Positions 42,704 through 53,079 of a stretch of DNA of 64,000 nt are shown one piece after another. The stretch's first letter is position 1, and every line of letters starts with the position of its first letter. The stretch comes from Streptomyces populi. GTDB lineage: Bacteria; Actinomycetota; Actinomycetes; Streptomycetales; Streptomycetaceae. The notes under the pieces were generated by a model. It was not told the DNA's origin. It worked only from the letters and a program-made list of their open reading frames with translations, and made no database searches. The stretch lies in the NCBI RefSeq assembly GCF_002911015.1, contig NZ_KZ626877.1, forward strand, positions 1 to 64,000. The letters run 5' to 3'. Both the position numbers and the translations under genes were made by a program.

Positions 42704-44140
42704 TCAGGAGACGCCGAGCTCCTTGGCGTTGGCCTTGAGGTCCTCGATGCCACCGCAGAGGAAGAACGCCTGCTCCGGGAAGTGGTCGTACTCACCGTCG
42801 ATGATCGCGTTGAAGGCCGCGATCGACTCGTCCAGCGGGACGTCCGAACCGTCGACGCCGGTGAACTGCTTGGCGACGTGGGTGTTCTGGGACAGGAAGC
42901 GCTCCACGCGACGGGCACGGTGGACGGTGAGCTTGTCCTCCTCGCCCAGCTCGTCGATACCGAGGATCGCGATGATGTCCTGAAGGTCCTTGTACTTCTG
43001 GAGGACCGACTTGACGCGCATCGCGGCCGCGTAGTGGTCCGCCGCGATGTAGCGGGGGTCCAGGATGCGGGACGTGGAGTCCAGCGGGTCCACGGCCGGG
43101 TAGATGCCCTTCTCGGAGATCGGACGGGAGAGAACCGTCGTCGCGTCGAGGTGGGCGAACGTGGTGGCCGGGGCCGGGTCGGTCAGGTCGTCCGCGGGGA
43201 CGTAGATCGCCTGCATCGAGGTGATCGAGTGACCACGGGTCGAGGTGATGCGCTCCTGGAGGAGACCCATCTCGTCGGCCAGGTTCGGCTGGTAACCCAC
43301 CGCGGAGGGCATGCGGCCGAGCAGGGTCGAGACCTCGGAACCGGCCTGCGTGAAGCGGAAGATGTTGTCGATGAAGAACAGCACGTCCTGCTTCTGCACA
43401 TCGCGGAAGTACTCCGCCATGGTCAGACCCGCGAGGGCCACGCGCAGACGGGTGCCCGGGGGCTCGTCCATCTGGCCGAAGACGAGGGCGGTCTTGTCGA
43501 TGACGCCCGAGTCCGCCATCTCCTCGATGAGGTCGTTGCCCTCACGCGTGCGCTCGCCGACACCGGCGAACACGGAGACACCGTCGTGGTTGTTGGCGAC
43601 GCGGTAGATCATCTCCTGGATGAGCACCGTCTTGCCGACGCCGGCACCACCGAACAGACCGATCTTTCCACCCTTGACGTACGGGGTGAGAAGGTCGATG
43701 ACCTTGACGCCGGTCTCGAACATCTCGGTCTTCGACTCGAGCTCGTCGAAGCGCGGGGCCTTGCGGTGGATGGACCAGCGCTCGCCCGAGTACTTCTCGT
43801 CCGAGTTCAGCACCTCACCGAGGGTGTTGAACACCTTGCCCTTGGTGAAGTCACCGACGGGGACGCTGATGCCCGTGCCGGTGTCGGTCACCACGGCCTG
43901 GCGGACCAGACCGTCGGTGGGCTGCATGGAGATCGTGCGGACCAGGCCGTCACCCAGGTGCTGGGCGACTTCCAGGGTCAGCGTCTTCTTCTCGCCGGCG
44001 TTGGCCGGGTCGGCCACCTCGACGTGAAGGGCGTTGTAGATGTCCGGCATCGCGTCGACGGGGAACTCCACGTCGACGACCGGGCCGATGACCCGGGCGA
44101 CGCGGCCCGTGGCAACGGCCGTCTCAGAAGTCGTCGTCAT
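42704..44140 (-). CDS. atpD: ATP synthase F1 subunit beta
   Basis: 478 residues, the catalytic subunit. Walker A GGAGVGKT, catalytic GERTREGNDL region, Walker B VLFFIDNIFRF, and the C-terminal DELSEEDK-type pattern (here DELGEEDKL). The start overlaps the atpG stop by one base. Confidence 0.98.
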   Translation of the reverse strand: MTTTSETAVATGRVARVIGPVVDVEFPVDAMPDIYNALHVEVADPANAGEKKTLTLEVAQHLGDGLVRTISMQPTDGLVRQAVVTDTGTGISVPVGDFTKGKVFNTLGEVLNSDEKYSGERWSIHRKAPRFDELESKTEMFETGVKVIDLLTPYVKGGKIGLFGGAGVGKTVLIQEMIYRVANNHDGVSVFAGVGERTREGNDLIEEMADSGVIDKTALVFGQMDEPPGTRLRVALAGLTMAEYFRDVQKQDVLFFIDNIFRFTQAGSEVSTLLGRMPSAVGYQPNLADEMGLLQERITSTRGHSITSMQAIYVPADDLTDPAPATTFAHLDATTVLSRPISEKGIYPAVDPLDSTSRILDPRYIAADHYAAAMRVKSVLQKYKDLQDIIAILGIDELGEEDKLTVHRARRVERFLSQNTHVAKQFTGVDGSDVPLDESIAAFNAIIDGEYDHFPEQAFFLCGGIEDLKANAKELGVS

Positions 44141-45054
44141 TACTTGTCACTCCCCGCGGTCGCGTCGGCAAGGGCTGCGGAGCCACCGACGATCTCGCTG
44201 ATTTCCTGGGTGATTTCGGCCTGGCGGGCCGCATTGGCAAGTCGGGAGAGCGTGGTGATCAGGTCTCCCGCGTTGTCGGTGGCCGACTTCATCGCGCGGC
44301 GCGTGGCGGCGTGCTTGGAGGCAGCCGACTGGAGCAGCGCGTTGTAGATACGGCTCTCGACGTAGCGCGGCAGAAGGGCGTCAAGGACGTCCTCCGCCGA
44401 CGGCTCGAACTCGTACAGCGGAAGGATCTCGCCCTTGGGCGTCTCCTCCGCGACCTCTTCGAGGCGAAGCGGCAGCAGTCGGCTGTCGATGGCCGTCTGC
44501 GTCATCATCGAGACGAACTCGGTGTAGACGATGTGGAGTTCATCCACGCCGCCCTCGGCCGTGTCCTTCTCGATGGCCTCGATCAGCGGACCCGCGACCT
44601 TCTTCGCGTCCGCGTAGGTGGGCTCGTCGGTGAAGCCCGACCACGACTCCACGACCTTGCGCTCGCGGAAGTTGTAGTGGGCCAGACCGCGGCGGCCGAC
44701 GATGTACGTGTCGACCTCCTTGCCCTCGGCCTCGAGACGGGCGGTCAGCTGCTCCGCCGCCTTGATGGCGCTGGAGTTGAAGGCGCCGGCCAGTCCGCGG
44801 TCGCTCGTGAGGAGCAGCACCGCGGAACGGGTCGCCGTCTCCGCCTCCGTGGTCAGCGGGTGCTTGGTGTTCGAACCGGTGCCGACCGCCGTGACCGCGC
44901 GGGTGAGCTCGGTCGCGTAGGGCGTGGAGGCCGCCACCTTGCGCTGCGCCTTGACGACGCGCGAGGCGGCGATCATCTCCATCGCCTTGGTGATCTTCTT
45001 GGTCGCGGTGACGGATCGGATGCGACGCTTGTAGACCCGGAGCTGGGCTCCCAT
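44140..45054 (-). CDS. atpG: ATP synthase F1 subunit gamma
   Basis: 304 residues. N- and C-terminal helices that form the rotating shaft are recognisable (MGAQLRVYKRRIRSVTATKKITKAMEMIAASR and MKSATDNAGDLITTLSRLANAARQAEITQEISEIVGG, in part). The core has LLTSDRGLAGAFNS. Encoded between atpA and atpD as is standard. Confidence 0.98.
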   Translation of the reverse strand: MGAQLRVYKRRIRSVTATKKITKAMEMIAASRVVKAQRKVAASTPYATELTRAVTAVGTGSNTKHPLTTEAETATRSAVLLLTSDRGLAGAFNSSAIKAAEQLTARLEAEGKEVDTYIVGRRGLAHYNFRERKVVESWSGFTDEPTYADAKKVAGPLIEAIEKDTAEGGVDELHIVYTEFVSMMTQTAIDSRLLPLRLEEVAEETPKGEILPLYEFEPSAEDVLDALLPRYVESRIYNALLQSAASKHAATRRAMKSATDNAGDLITTLSRLANAARQAEITQEISEIVGGSAALADATAGSDK

Positions 45055-45075
45055 GAGTCAGGTCCCTTCCTTACG

Positions 45076-46665
<1,590 letters not shown>

Positions 46666-46707
46666 CTGGGTTCCCTGCTCTCCTTGTTGGGCCCGAAGTT
46701 TCACTTT

Positions 46708-46729
46708 GGGGGGATGGGGGACTCCCCCC
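46708..46729 (-). other. Intercistronic hairpin between atpH and atpA
   Basis: GGGGGGA/TCCCCCC arms with an 8-nt loop lie in the 128-bp gap between atpH and atpA. It could slow decay or reduce read-through, tuning alpha against delta. Position-based inference. Confidence 0.4.
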
Positions 46730-46793
46730 GATGAGAGGTGAATCCTCTGCACGGCCCAACCAGGGCCGTAATTGCGTACTGCGTGTGTTGTTG

Positions 46794-47615
46794 CTAGCTC
46801 GCCATGCGGCGGGCGGCGTCCTCGAGACGGTCCGCGATGGAGCCGTTGATGACCTCGTCGCCGACCTGCACCCGGATCCCGCCGAGGACCTCGGGGTCCA
46901 CGTCGAGGTTGAGGTGCATCGAGCGGCCGTAGAGCTTGGCCAGGGCGGCACCGAGGCGCTGCTTCTGTCCGTCGCTCAGCGGCACCGCGGAGGTGACCAC
47001 GGCGACCATGCGGTCGCGGCGCTCGGCGGCGAGCTTGGACAGGGACTCGAGTCCCGCTTCCAGGCTACGTCCGCGCGGCGCGGTCACGAGACGCGTCACC
47101 AGACGCTCGGTCGTCGCCGCGGCCCGGCCGCCGAGCAGGCTGCGCAGCAGCTCGCTCTTGGCCGCCGTGGTGGCGGCCCGGTCGGTCAGCGCGGCGCGCA
47201 GCTCGGTGTTCGAGGCGACGATCCGGCCGAAGCGGAACAGCTCGTCCTCGACGTCGTCGAGCTTGCCCGTCCGCTGCGCCGCCGTGAGGTCGGCGGTGGC
47301 GGTGAGCTCCTCGAGGGCGTCCACCAGGTCGCGGGGCTGCGACCAGCGGGAACGCACCATGCCGGACACCAGGTCGGCGGCGACGCCGCCCACCTGGCCG
47401 CCGATCAGGCGCTGGACCAGCTCGGCCTTGGCCTCGCCGGGCTGCGCCGGGTCGGTGAGGACCCGACGCAGCGACACCTCGCGGTGCAGCAGCGCGGTGA
47501 CCGCGGCCAGCTCGTCGGCGAGCTGTGCCACGTCCACGGACGTCGAGTCCGTCAGCGCGTCGAGACGCTCACGTGCGGCTGCGGTTGCCTCGCGGCTCGC
47601 TCCGTGTGCAGTCAT
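46794..47615 (-). CDS. atpH: ATP synthase F1 subunit delta
   Basis: 273 residues, longer than the ~180-residue E. coli protein, as is usual in actinobacteria. The conserved C-terminal part is recognisable (VVTSAVPLSDGQKQRLGAALAKLYGRSMHLNLDVDPEVLGGIRVQVGDEVINGS, in part). The start overlaps the atpF stop by 4 nt (ATGA). It joins F1 to the b-subunit peripheral stalk. Confidence 0.96.
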   Translation of the reverse strand: MTAHGASREATAAARERLDALTDSTSVDVAQLADELAAVTALLHREVSLRRVLTDPAQPGEAKAELVQRLIGGQVGGVAADLVSGMVRSRWSQPRDLVDALEELTATADLTAAQRTGKLDDVEDELFRFGRIVASNTELRAALTDRAATTAAKSELLRSLLGGRAAATTERLVTRLVTAPRGRSLEAGLESLSKLAAERRDRMVAVVTSAVPLSDGQKQRLGAALAKLYGRSMHLNLDVDPEVLGGIRVQVGDEVINGSIADRLEDAARRMAS

Positions 47616-48157
47616 CGAGCCGCCTCGGCCTTCTCCTCAAGCTCGGAGAGGAAGCGGTCGATGACGCGGCTCTGACGGGCGTGGTCCTCGAGGGACTCGC
47701 CGACGAGCTTGCCGGCCAGGTCGGTGGCAAGCGTGCCGACGTCCTGACGCAGCGACTGAGCGGCGGCCTTGCGGTCGGCCTCGATCTGCGTGTGGCCGGC
47801 GGCGACGATCTCGTCGCGCTGCCGCTGGCCTTCCGCGCGCATCTCGGCGATGAGCGTGGCGCCCTGCTCCTGTGCCTCCTGGCGCAGGCGCGCGGCCTCG
47901 TGACGGGCCTCGGCGAGCTGAGCCTTGTACTGCTCGAGAACGCTCTGGGCCTCGGTCTGCGCGGCCTCGGCCTTTTCGATACCGCCCTCGATGGCCTCGC
48001 GACGCTGCTCCAGAACCTTGTTGATGTTCGGGAGGAGCTTCCAGGCCAGGAAGCCGAAGACGATGACGAAGGCGAGCAGGCCGATGACAAGCTCGGGAAT
48101 CGGCGGGATGAGGGGGTTTTCCTTCTCCTCGGCCGCCAGAATGAGCAAGTGGCTCAT
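47612..48157 (-). CDS. atpF: ATP synthase F0 subunit b
   Basis: 181 residues. A single membrane helix near residues 22–44 (ELVIGLLAFVIVFGFLAWKLL) is followed by a long Ala/Glu/Arg coiled coil that forms the peripheral stalk. Translationally coupled to atpH. Confidence 0.97.
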   Translation of the reverse strand: MSHLLILAAEEKENPLIPPIPELVIGLLAFVIVFGFLAWKLLPNINKVLEQRREAIEGGIEKAEAAQTEAQSVLEQYKAQLAEARHEAARLRQEAQEQGATLIAEMRAEGQRQRDEIVAAGHTQIEADRKAAAQSLRQDVGTLATDLAGKLVGESLEDHARQSRVIDRFLSELEEKAEAAR

Positions 48158-48199
48158 GTCAGTGCCTTTCGTCTAGTGGGCTGTTGCTGATCGGGTGGA

Positions 48200-48430
48200 T
48201 CAGACGCCGTAGACGAACGGCATGACCAGACCGATGAGGGCGAGCGCCTCACAGAAGGCGAAGCCGAGGATCTGGTTGGCGCGGATCAGACCGGCGGCCT
48301 CAGGCTGACGGGCGAGGGCCTGGGTGCCGTTACCGAAGATGATGCCGACGCCGACGCCGGGGCCGATGGCCGCGAGGCCGTAACCGATCGAGCCGAGCGA
48401 GCCGGAGACAGCGGCAAGGGTCTGGGACAT
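48200..48430 (-). CDS. atpE: ATP synthase F0 subunit c
   Basis: 76 residues, two membrane helices with a polar ARQPE loop. The proton-carrying carboxylate is Glu61 (FAFCEALAL). The Gly-rich first helix GPGVGVGIIFGNG packs the rotor ring. Confidence 0.98.
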   Translation of the reverse strand: MSQTLAAVSGSLGSIGYGLAAIGPGVGVGIIFGNGTQALARQPEAAGLIRANQILGFAFCEALALIGLVMPFVYGV

Positions 48431-48506
48431 GCCAGTTCTTCCTTTTCTTTACGGACCGGTGGGGGTTGGCCACCGGACGAGTGCGGGGGTCGAGAAGGCG
48501 GGCAGC

Positions 48507-49328
48507 TCAGTGGTGCTCGGCCAGCGCGCCCTGGATGAAGGTGCAGGTCAGCAGCACGAACACGTACGCCTGCAGGGCCTGGATGAACAGCTCGAAGGCC
48601 GTCATGACGATGACCATGATGAACGAGACGCCCGCGTAGGCGATCCCGACGCCGTTGAGCAGGTACCAGGAGGCGATCGTGAACAGCAGCAGCAGCGTGT
48701 GACCCGCGAACATGTTCGCGAAGAGTCGCACCGCGTGCGTGAACGGCCGGACGATCAGGTTCGAGAGCAGCTCGATGAGCATGGCGAGCGGCAGGACCGG
48801 GCCCAGCGACTTGTCGTAGCCGCTGAAGTTCTTGAACGCTCCGACGAATCCGTGGCGCTTGAACGTCAGGGACACCCAGATGATGTAGACGATTCCGGCC
48901 AGCACCGCGGGGTACGAGATGATCGCCGTCACCGGGAACTGCGCGACCGGAATGATCGACCACAGGTTCATCATCCAGATGAAGAAGAACAGCGAGACGA
49001 CCAGCGGGACGTACTTCTCGCCTTCCTTCTTGCCGATCGTCTCGTAGACGACGCCGCGACGGACGAAGTCGTAGCCGGCCTCGGCGACCATCTGGAGCTT
49101 GCCCGGGACGACCTTCGGCTTGCGGAACGCGGCCCAGAAGAAGCCGACGATGACAAGCGAGCCCAGCAGCGCCAGGAGCATCGTCTTGTTGAAGTACAGG
49201 TTGCTGTCCCCGTCGCCCCAGAGGGGCTCGAACAGGAACGAGTGCAGGCCGGGTGCCGGGAAGCCACAACCGTCGAAGATGTGGCAGTCGGTCTCGAAGG
49301 CGAGCACCTGCGTCGGGTCAGCACTCAC
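48507..49328 (-). CDS. atpB: ATP synthase F0 subunit a
   Basis: 273 residues with five to six membrane helices. The essential Arg and proton half-channel region is SNLIVRPFTHAVRLFANMFAGHTLL, and the last helix has FELFIQALQAYVFVLLT. A GTG at 49328 (SADPTQVLAFETD) with AAGGAG 6 nt upstream is chosen; an ATG 36 bp upstream lacks this signal. Confidence 0.96.
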   Translation of the reverse strand: MSADPTQVLAFETDCHIFDGCGFPAPGLHSFLFEPLWGDGDSNLYFNKTMLLALLGSLVIVGFFWAAFRKPKVVPGKLQMVAEAGYDFVRRGVVYETIGKKEGEKYVPLVVSLFFFIWMMNLWSIIPVAQFPVTAIISYPAVLAGIVYIIWVSLTFKRHGFVGAFKNFSGYDKSLGPVLPLAMLIELLSNLIVRPFTHAVRLFANMFAGHTLLLLFTIASWYLLNGVGIAYAGVSFIMVIVMTAFELFIQALQAYVFVLLTCTFIQGALAEHH

Positions 49329-49553
49329 CGCGGGCTCCTTCAGCGTGGCGCATAGGTACGGCATCCTCGTTGTGTCGGCGCGGCGCGCAGCCGCGGTTCG
49401 GCACTGGGCTGGTGTTACGGATGTGGGGGCGGCAGAGGGGCATCAAGCCTCGCGATCGAACAGGCGTCAGCTCAGATGCCCGCGCCCGCGATGCCGCAGT
49501 TGGCACCGGACGATAGCAGGATCTCCAACGTGCACTTATCCCGGCCCTACCCC

Positions 49554-49991
49554 TCACGACGACTGACCCTTGTTCTCGGGCTTTTCGGCCTTCGAGGAGT
49601 CGGGTTCGACGTAAAGGATCTTGGCCTTCATATGGGCACGCGCCTGTGCGCCGATCCACACGAGAGTGGTGACGACCAGGGTGAGCGCGAAGGACTTGGG
49701 ATTGAACAGCGAGGTGTTCTTGAACACGGCGACAAAGATGAACAGCAGAAGAATCTGCGCCGTGTAGAGCAAGAGCCCCATCGCCTGGAACAAGTGCGGA
49801 AGCGATTTGGCGGTGCGCTGCAGAACGTAGAGGCCCAGCCCCATGAAGAGGACCACCACCAGCGTCGCGACGACCGCCCCGAGCGCTCCCTTGCCGCCGG
49901 CGACCACACCGCTGACGACGGCGGCAATCGCGCCGACGGCAGCCGTGGGCACAGCGGCCTGAAGGAGGATCCGGGCGTCATTGGACGGCAT
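49554..49991 (-). CDS. atpI: ATP synthase protein I
   Basis: 145 residues, four hydrophobic segments, then a charged tail (KAKILYVEPDSSKAEKPENKGQ). AtpI assists c-ring assembly or ion supply in other bacteria. A GGAG stands 8 nt before the ATG. First gene of the operon; a 225-bp gap to atpB is larger than other gaps and may hold a secondary promoter. Confidence 0.93.
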   Translation of the reverse strand: MPSNDARILLQAAVPTAAVGAIAAVVSGVVAGGKGALGAVVATLVVVLFMGLGLYVLQRTAKSLPHLFQAMGLLLYTAQILLLFIFVAVFKNTSLFNPKSFALTLVVTTLVWIGAQARAHMKAKILYVEPDSSKAEKPENKGQSS

Positions 49992-50284
49992 GGCGGCAAC
50001 TCCGCTTGTAAGGGGGGCGTGTCGTCATGGACGAGCGTAGTCCCGGGCTGAGAGAGAACCTCACGCCGAAGGACCGTCGTACTGGGGTCCTTCGGCTCTG
50101 CCCTGGGTTCTCGTGAACCGTATCACAAACTATTTGATGAGGTCTTTACCTGGTTGATGTGCCAACTGTCACACATGAGAGTGAAGCTGCGCGTCTGTGC
50201 ATTTCAAGCGCCCCTTTGTCTGGTATTAGGGCGCTTTGTTACCCCACGATTTGGTCACGCGTTAGTCAGATTCTTACCTTCGGC
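49992..50284 (-). promoter_or_regulatory. AT-rich leader and promoter region of the atp operon
   Basis: A 293-bp gene-less interval; positions about 50100–50280 are clearly poorer in GC than the rest of the window. On the minus strand TGTGATACGGT (around 50115–50125) resembles an extended −10. A leader hairpin (50065–50096, GCCGAAGGACC/GGTCCTTCGGC, 10-nt loop) lies between it and atpI and could attenuate or stabilise the mRNA. Confidence 0.5.
50206..50236 (-). terminator. Hairpin downstream of the WecA-family gene
   Basis: AAGCGCCC and GGGCGCTT arms with a 15-nt loop, about 50 bp after the stop codon. It separates this gene from the atp promoter. Confidence 0.5.
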
Positions 50285-51640
50285 TCAGCGTGAGGATTCG
50301 GCCTCACGCCGGTCCAGAAGGCGCGGACGGGTACCGATCGCCGTCGCTCCATTGACCCCTGAGACTCCCGCACCCGCCGGAGCACGGTGCTCACGCGCCT
50401 CGTCCGGCTCGCCCGTCGACGCCGCCTCGTGGGTCACGGCAGCCCCGTCCAGGGCGGCCGCCGCGGCGGCCTTGCGACGGCGGTAGCGCGGCGGCACGAA
50501 GTGCTCGGCCCAGCGCGGGGCACGCGGTGTGAAGCGCGGCAGCAGGAGCAGCACGAGACCGACGGCGCTGAGCACCGCGATGATGAGCACGCTCCACATG
50601 GCGCCGGAGTTCACCGAGTACGCGAGGGCTCCGAACGCGATCAGCGCCGACCAGAAGTACATGATCAGGACCGCGCGGCTGTGCGAGTGGCCGACCTCCA
50701 GGAGGCGGTGGTGCAGATGCCCCCGGTCGGCGGCGAACGGCGACTGCCCGCGCCAGGTGCGCCGCACGATGGCGAGCACCAGGTCGGCGGCCGGGATCGC
50801 GATGATCGTCAGCGGCAGCAGCAGCGGGATGAACACCGGCACCGTCTGGTGCACCGTGTTGCGCTCGGAACCGGAGAACAGGTTCATCACGTCGGGGTCG
50901 ATCTGCCCGGTGATGGAGATCGCCCCGGCGGCCAGCACGAGGCCGATGAGCATCGAGCCCGAGTCCCCCATGAAGATCCGCGCGGGATGCATGTTGTGCG
51001 GCAGGAAGCCCAGGCACATGCCCATCAGGACCGCCGCGAACAGCGTCGCCGGGGCGGCGGCCTCGATGCCGTACGAGTACCAGATCCGGTAGGCGTACAG
51101 GAAGAACGCGGCGGACGCGATGCACACCATGCCGGCGGCCAGTCCGTCGAGGCCGTCCACGAAGTTGACCGCGTTGATGGTGATCACGACGAGCGCCACC
51201 GTCAGCAGCGTGCCCTGCCACTGGGTCAGCGCGACCAGACCGACCCCGGGGATCGGCAGCCACAGGATCGTCAGACCCTGCATGACCATCACGCCCGCGG
51301 CGATCATCTGGCCGCCCAGCTTGATCAGGGCGTCGATCTCGAACTTGTCGTCCAGCACGCCGATCAGCCAGATCAGCGCGGCGCCGGAGAGCAGGGCGCG
51401 CGGTTCGTTGGAGTTCGAGAAGACCGCGTTGAGGTTCTTCAGGTGGTCGGCGACCAGCAGGCCGGAGCACAGTCCGAAGAACATCGCGATGCCGCCGAGC
51501 CTCGGCGTGGGTTCACGGTGCACGTCGCGCGCCCGGATCTCCGGCATGGCTCCGGCCACGATCGCGAATTTACGTACCGGCCCTGTCAGCAGGTACGTCA
51601 CCGCGGCCGTGATGCAGAGCGTCAGCAGGTATTCACGCAC
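50285..51640 (-). CDS. WecA/MraY-family undecaprenyl-phosphate glycosyl-1-phosphate transferase
   Basis: A 451-residue membrane enzyme with about 11 helices that loads a sugar-phosphate (likely GlcNAc-1-P) on undecaprenyl phosphate to start teichoic-type or other wall glycopolymers. Signature sites: REPTPRLGGIAMF, GVLDDKFEIDA, NAVNFVDGLDGLAAG, FLPHNMHPARIFMGDSGS, and the cytoplasmic loop GQSPFAADRGHLHHRL. The C-terminal 80 residues are low-complexity. The GTG at 51640 (REYLLTLC) follows GGGGAAG at good spacing and is preferred over the GTG at 51652. Confidence 0.92.
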   Translation of the reverse strand: MREYLLTLCITAAVTYLLTGPVRKFAIVAGAMPEIRARDVHREPTPRLGGIAMFFGLCSGLLVADHLKNLNAVFSNSNEPRALLSGAALIWLIGVLDDKFEIDALIKLGGQMIAAGVMVMQGLTILWLPIPGVGLVALTQWQGTLLTVALVVITINAVNFVDGLDGLAAGMVCIASAAFFLYAYRIWYSYGIEAAAPATLFAAVLMGMCLGFLPHNMHPARIFMGDSGSMLIGLVLAAGAISITGQIDPDVMNLFSGSERNTVHQTVPVFIPLLLPLTIIAIPAADLVLAIVRRTWRGQSPFAADRGHLHHRLLEVGHSHSRAVLIMYFWSALIAFGALAYSVNSGAMWSVLIIAVLSAVGLVLLLLPRFTPRAPRWAEHFVPPRYRRRKAAAAAALDGAAVTHEAASTGEPDEAREHRAPAGAGVSGVNGATAIGTRPRLLDRREAESSR

Positions 51641-51769
51641 GGGCTTCCCCACAGGTCTCGCTGGCCATCACAGCCCCACACCCTAGCGATGCACGCATAT
51701 GGTTGAGGACTTTCGGGTAGCGACGATGGTTGCACGTGTGGCTGTGCGGTCCGGTACGCGTACCCCCGG

Positions 51770-53008
51770 TCAGTCCGGATAAGGCGGAAATCTTCCGGTG
51801 AGTTCCCGCACTTCCTCCCGCGCCGTCCGGCCGTCGACCTCGCCCCGCAGCACCCCCGCGAACAGGGCCGCGACCCGCGCCATCTCCGGCTCGCCCATCC
51901 CCTGGGTGGTCAGCGCCGCGGTGCCGAGCCGCAGACCGCGGATGTCGCCGTGAGGCAGCGCACAGGTGTCGAGGACCATACCGGCGGCGGCCAGCCGGCC
52001 GCGCGCGGTGCGCCCCTCGACGCCGAGCGGCGCCGGATCCGCGACCAGCAGATGGGTGTCGGTGCCGCCGGTGGTGACCGCGAGCCCCTCCGCCTCGAGG
52101 CCCGCGGCCAGCACCCGCGCGTTGGCGGTCACCTGGTGCGCGTACGCCGTGAAGGCCGGGGTCGCCGCCTCGCCGAACGCGACGGCCTTGGCCGCGATGG
52201 TGTTCATCTGCGCGCCGCCCTGGGTGAACGGGAAGACGGCCCGGTCGACCCGCTCGGCCAGTTCACCGCCGCACAGGAGCATGCCTCCGCGCGGACCGCG
52301 GAGCACCTTGTGCGTGGTGGCGCACACGATGTCGGCGTACGGCACCGGGTTCGGCGCCGCTCCCCCCGCGACGAGCCCGACGGTGTGGGCGGCGTCCGCG
52401 ATGAGATAGGCGCCGACCTCGTCGGCGATCTCCCGGAACAGCGCGTGGTCGATGTGCCGGGGGTACGAGATCGACCCGCAGACGACGGCCTTGGGGCGGC
52501 GCGCGCGGGCCAGGGTGCGCACCTGCTCGTAGTCGATCAGCCCCGACTCCGCCTCGACGCCGTAGCCGACGAAGTCGAACCAGCGGCCGGAGAAGTTCGC
52601 GGGCGACCCGTGGGTGAGATGGCCGCCGAAGGGCAGTCCCATCGCCAGCACGGTGTCACCGGGGCGCAGCAGGGCGGCGTACGCGGCCAGGACTGCCGAA
52701 CTCCCGGAGTGGGACTGGACGTTGGCGTGATCGGCGCCGAAGAGGGCCTTGGCGCGGTCGACGGCGAGGCGCTCGGCGACGTCGACGATCTCGCAGCCGC
52801 CGTGGTGACGGGCGCCGGGATAGCCTTCCGCGTACTTGTTCGTCAGCGGCGAGCCGAGCGCGGCCAGCACGGCCGGCGAGGTGAAGTTCTCGGCGGCGAT
52901 CAGCTGGAGCGTGGTCGACTGCCGGTCCAGCTCACCGAGCAGGATCCCGGCGAGCTCGGGGTCCTGTCGGCTCAGGACATCCGCTTCGGGCATGGTGGCG
53001 ACCGGCAT
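51770..53008 (-). CDS. glyA: Serine hydroxymethyltransferase-like protein (divergent)
   Basis: 412 residues of the PLP fold type I SHMT family. The PLP-binding Lys234 is in TTHKVLRGPRGG, and LTNKYAEGYPG, GGHLTHGSPANFSG and LIADAAHTVGL match SHMT. Departures: canonical RYYGGCE reads RHHGGCE (Tyr-Tyr to His-His, residues 68–69) and HSGSQAN reads HSGSSAV. Streptomyces genomes carry more than one GlyA, and this locus has a paralogue. Glycine/serine interconversion or a related aldol activity is likely, but full folate-dependent activity is uncertain. GGAG 6 nt before the ATG supports the start. Confidence 0.85.
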   Translation of the reverse strand: MPVATMPEADVLSRQDPELAGILLGELDRQSTTLQLIAAENFTSPAVLAALGSPLTNKYAEGYPGARHHGGCEIVDVAERLAVDRAKALFGADHANVQSHSGSSAVLAAYAALLRPGDTVLAMGLPFGGHLTHGSPANFSGRWFDFVGYGVEAESGLIDYEQVRTLARARRPKAVVCGSISYPRHIDHALFREIADEVGAYLIADAAHTVGLVAGGAAPNPVPYADIVCATTHKVLRGPRGGMLLCGGELAERVDRAVFPFTQGGAQMNTIAAKAVAFGEAATPAFTAYAHQVTANARVLAAGLEAEGLAVTTGGTDTHLLVADPAPLGVEGRTARGRLAAAGMVLDTCALPHGDIRGLRLGTAALTTQGMGEPEMARVAALFAGVLRGEVDGRTAREEVRELTGRFPPYPD

Positions 53009-53079
53009 GGTGGACTCCGGACATCTGCGGGGGGACGCTTACGTCCAATGTAGAACCGGGGCCCGTGGGGCGCCCGGTG

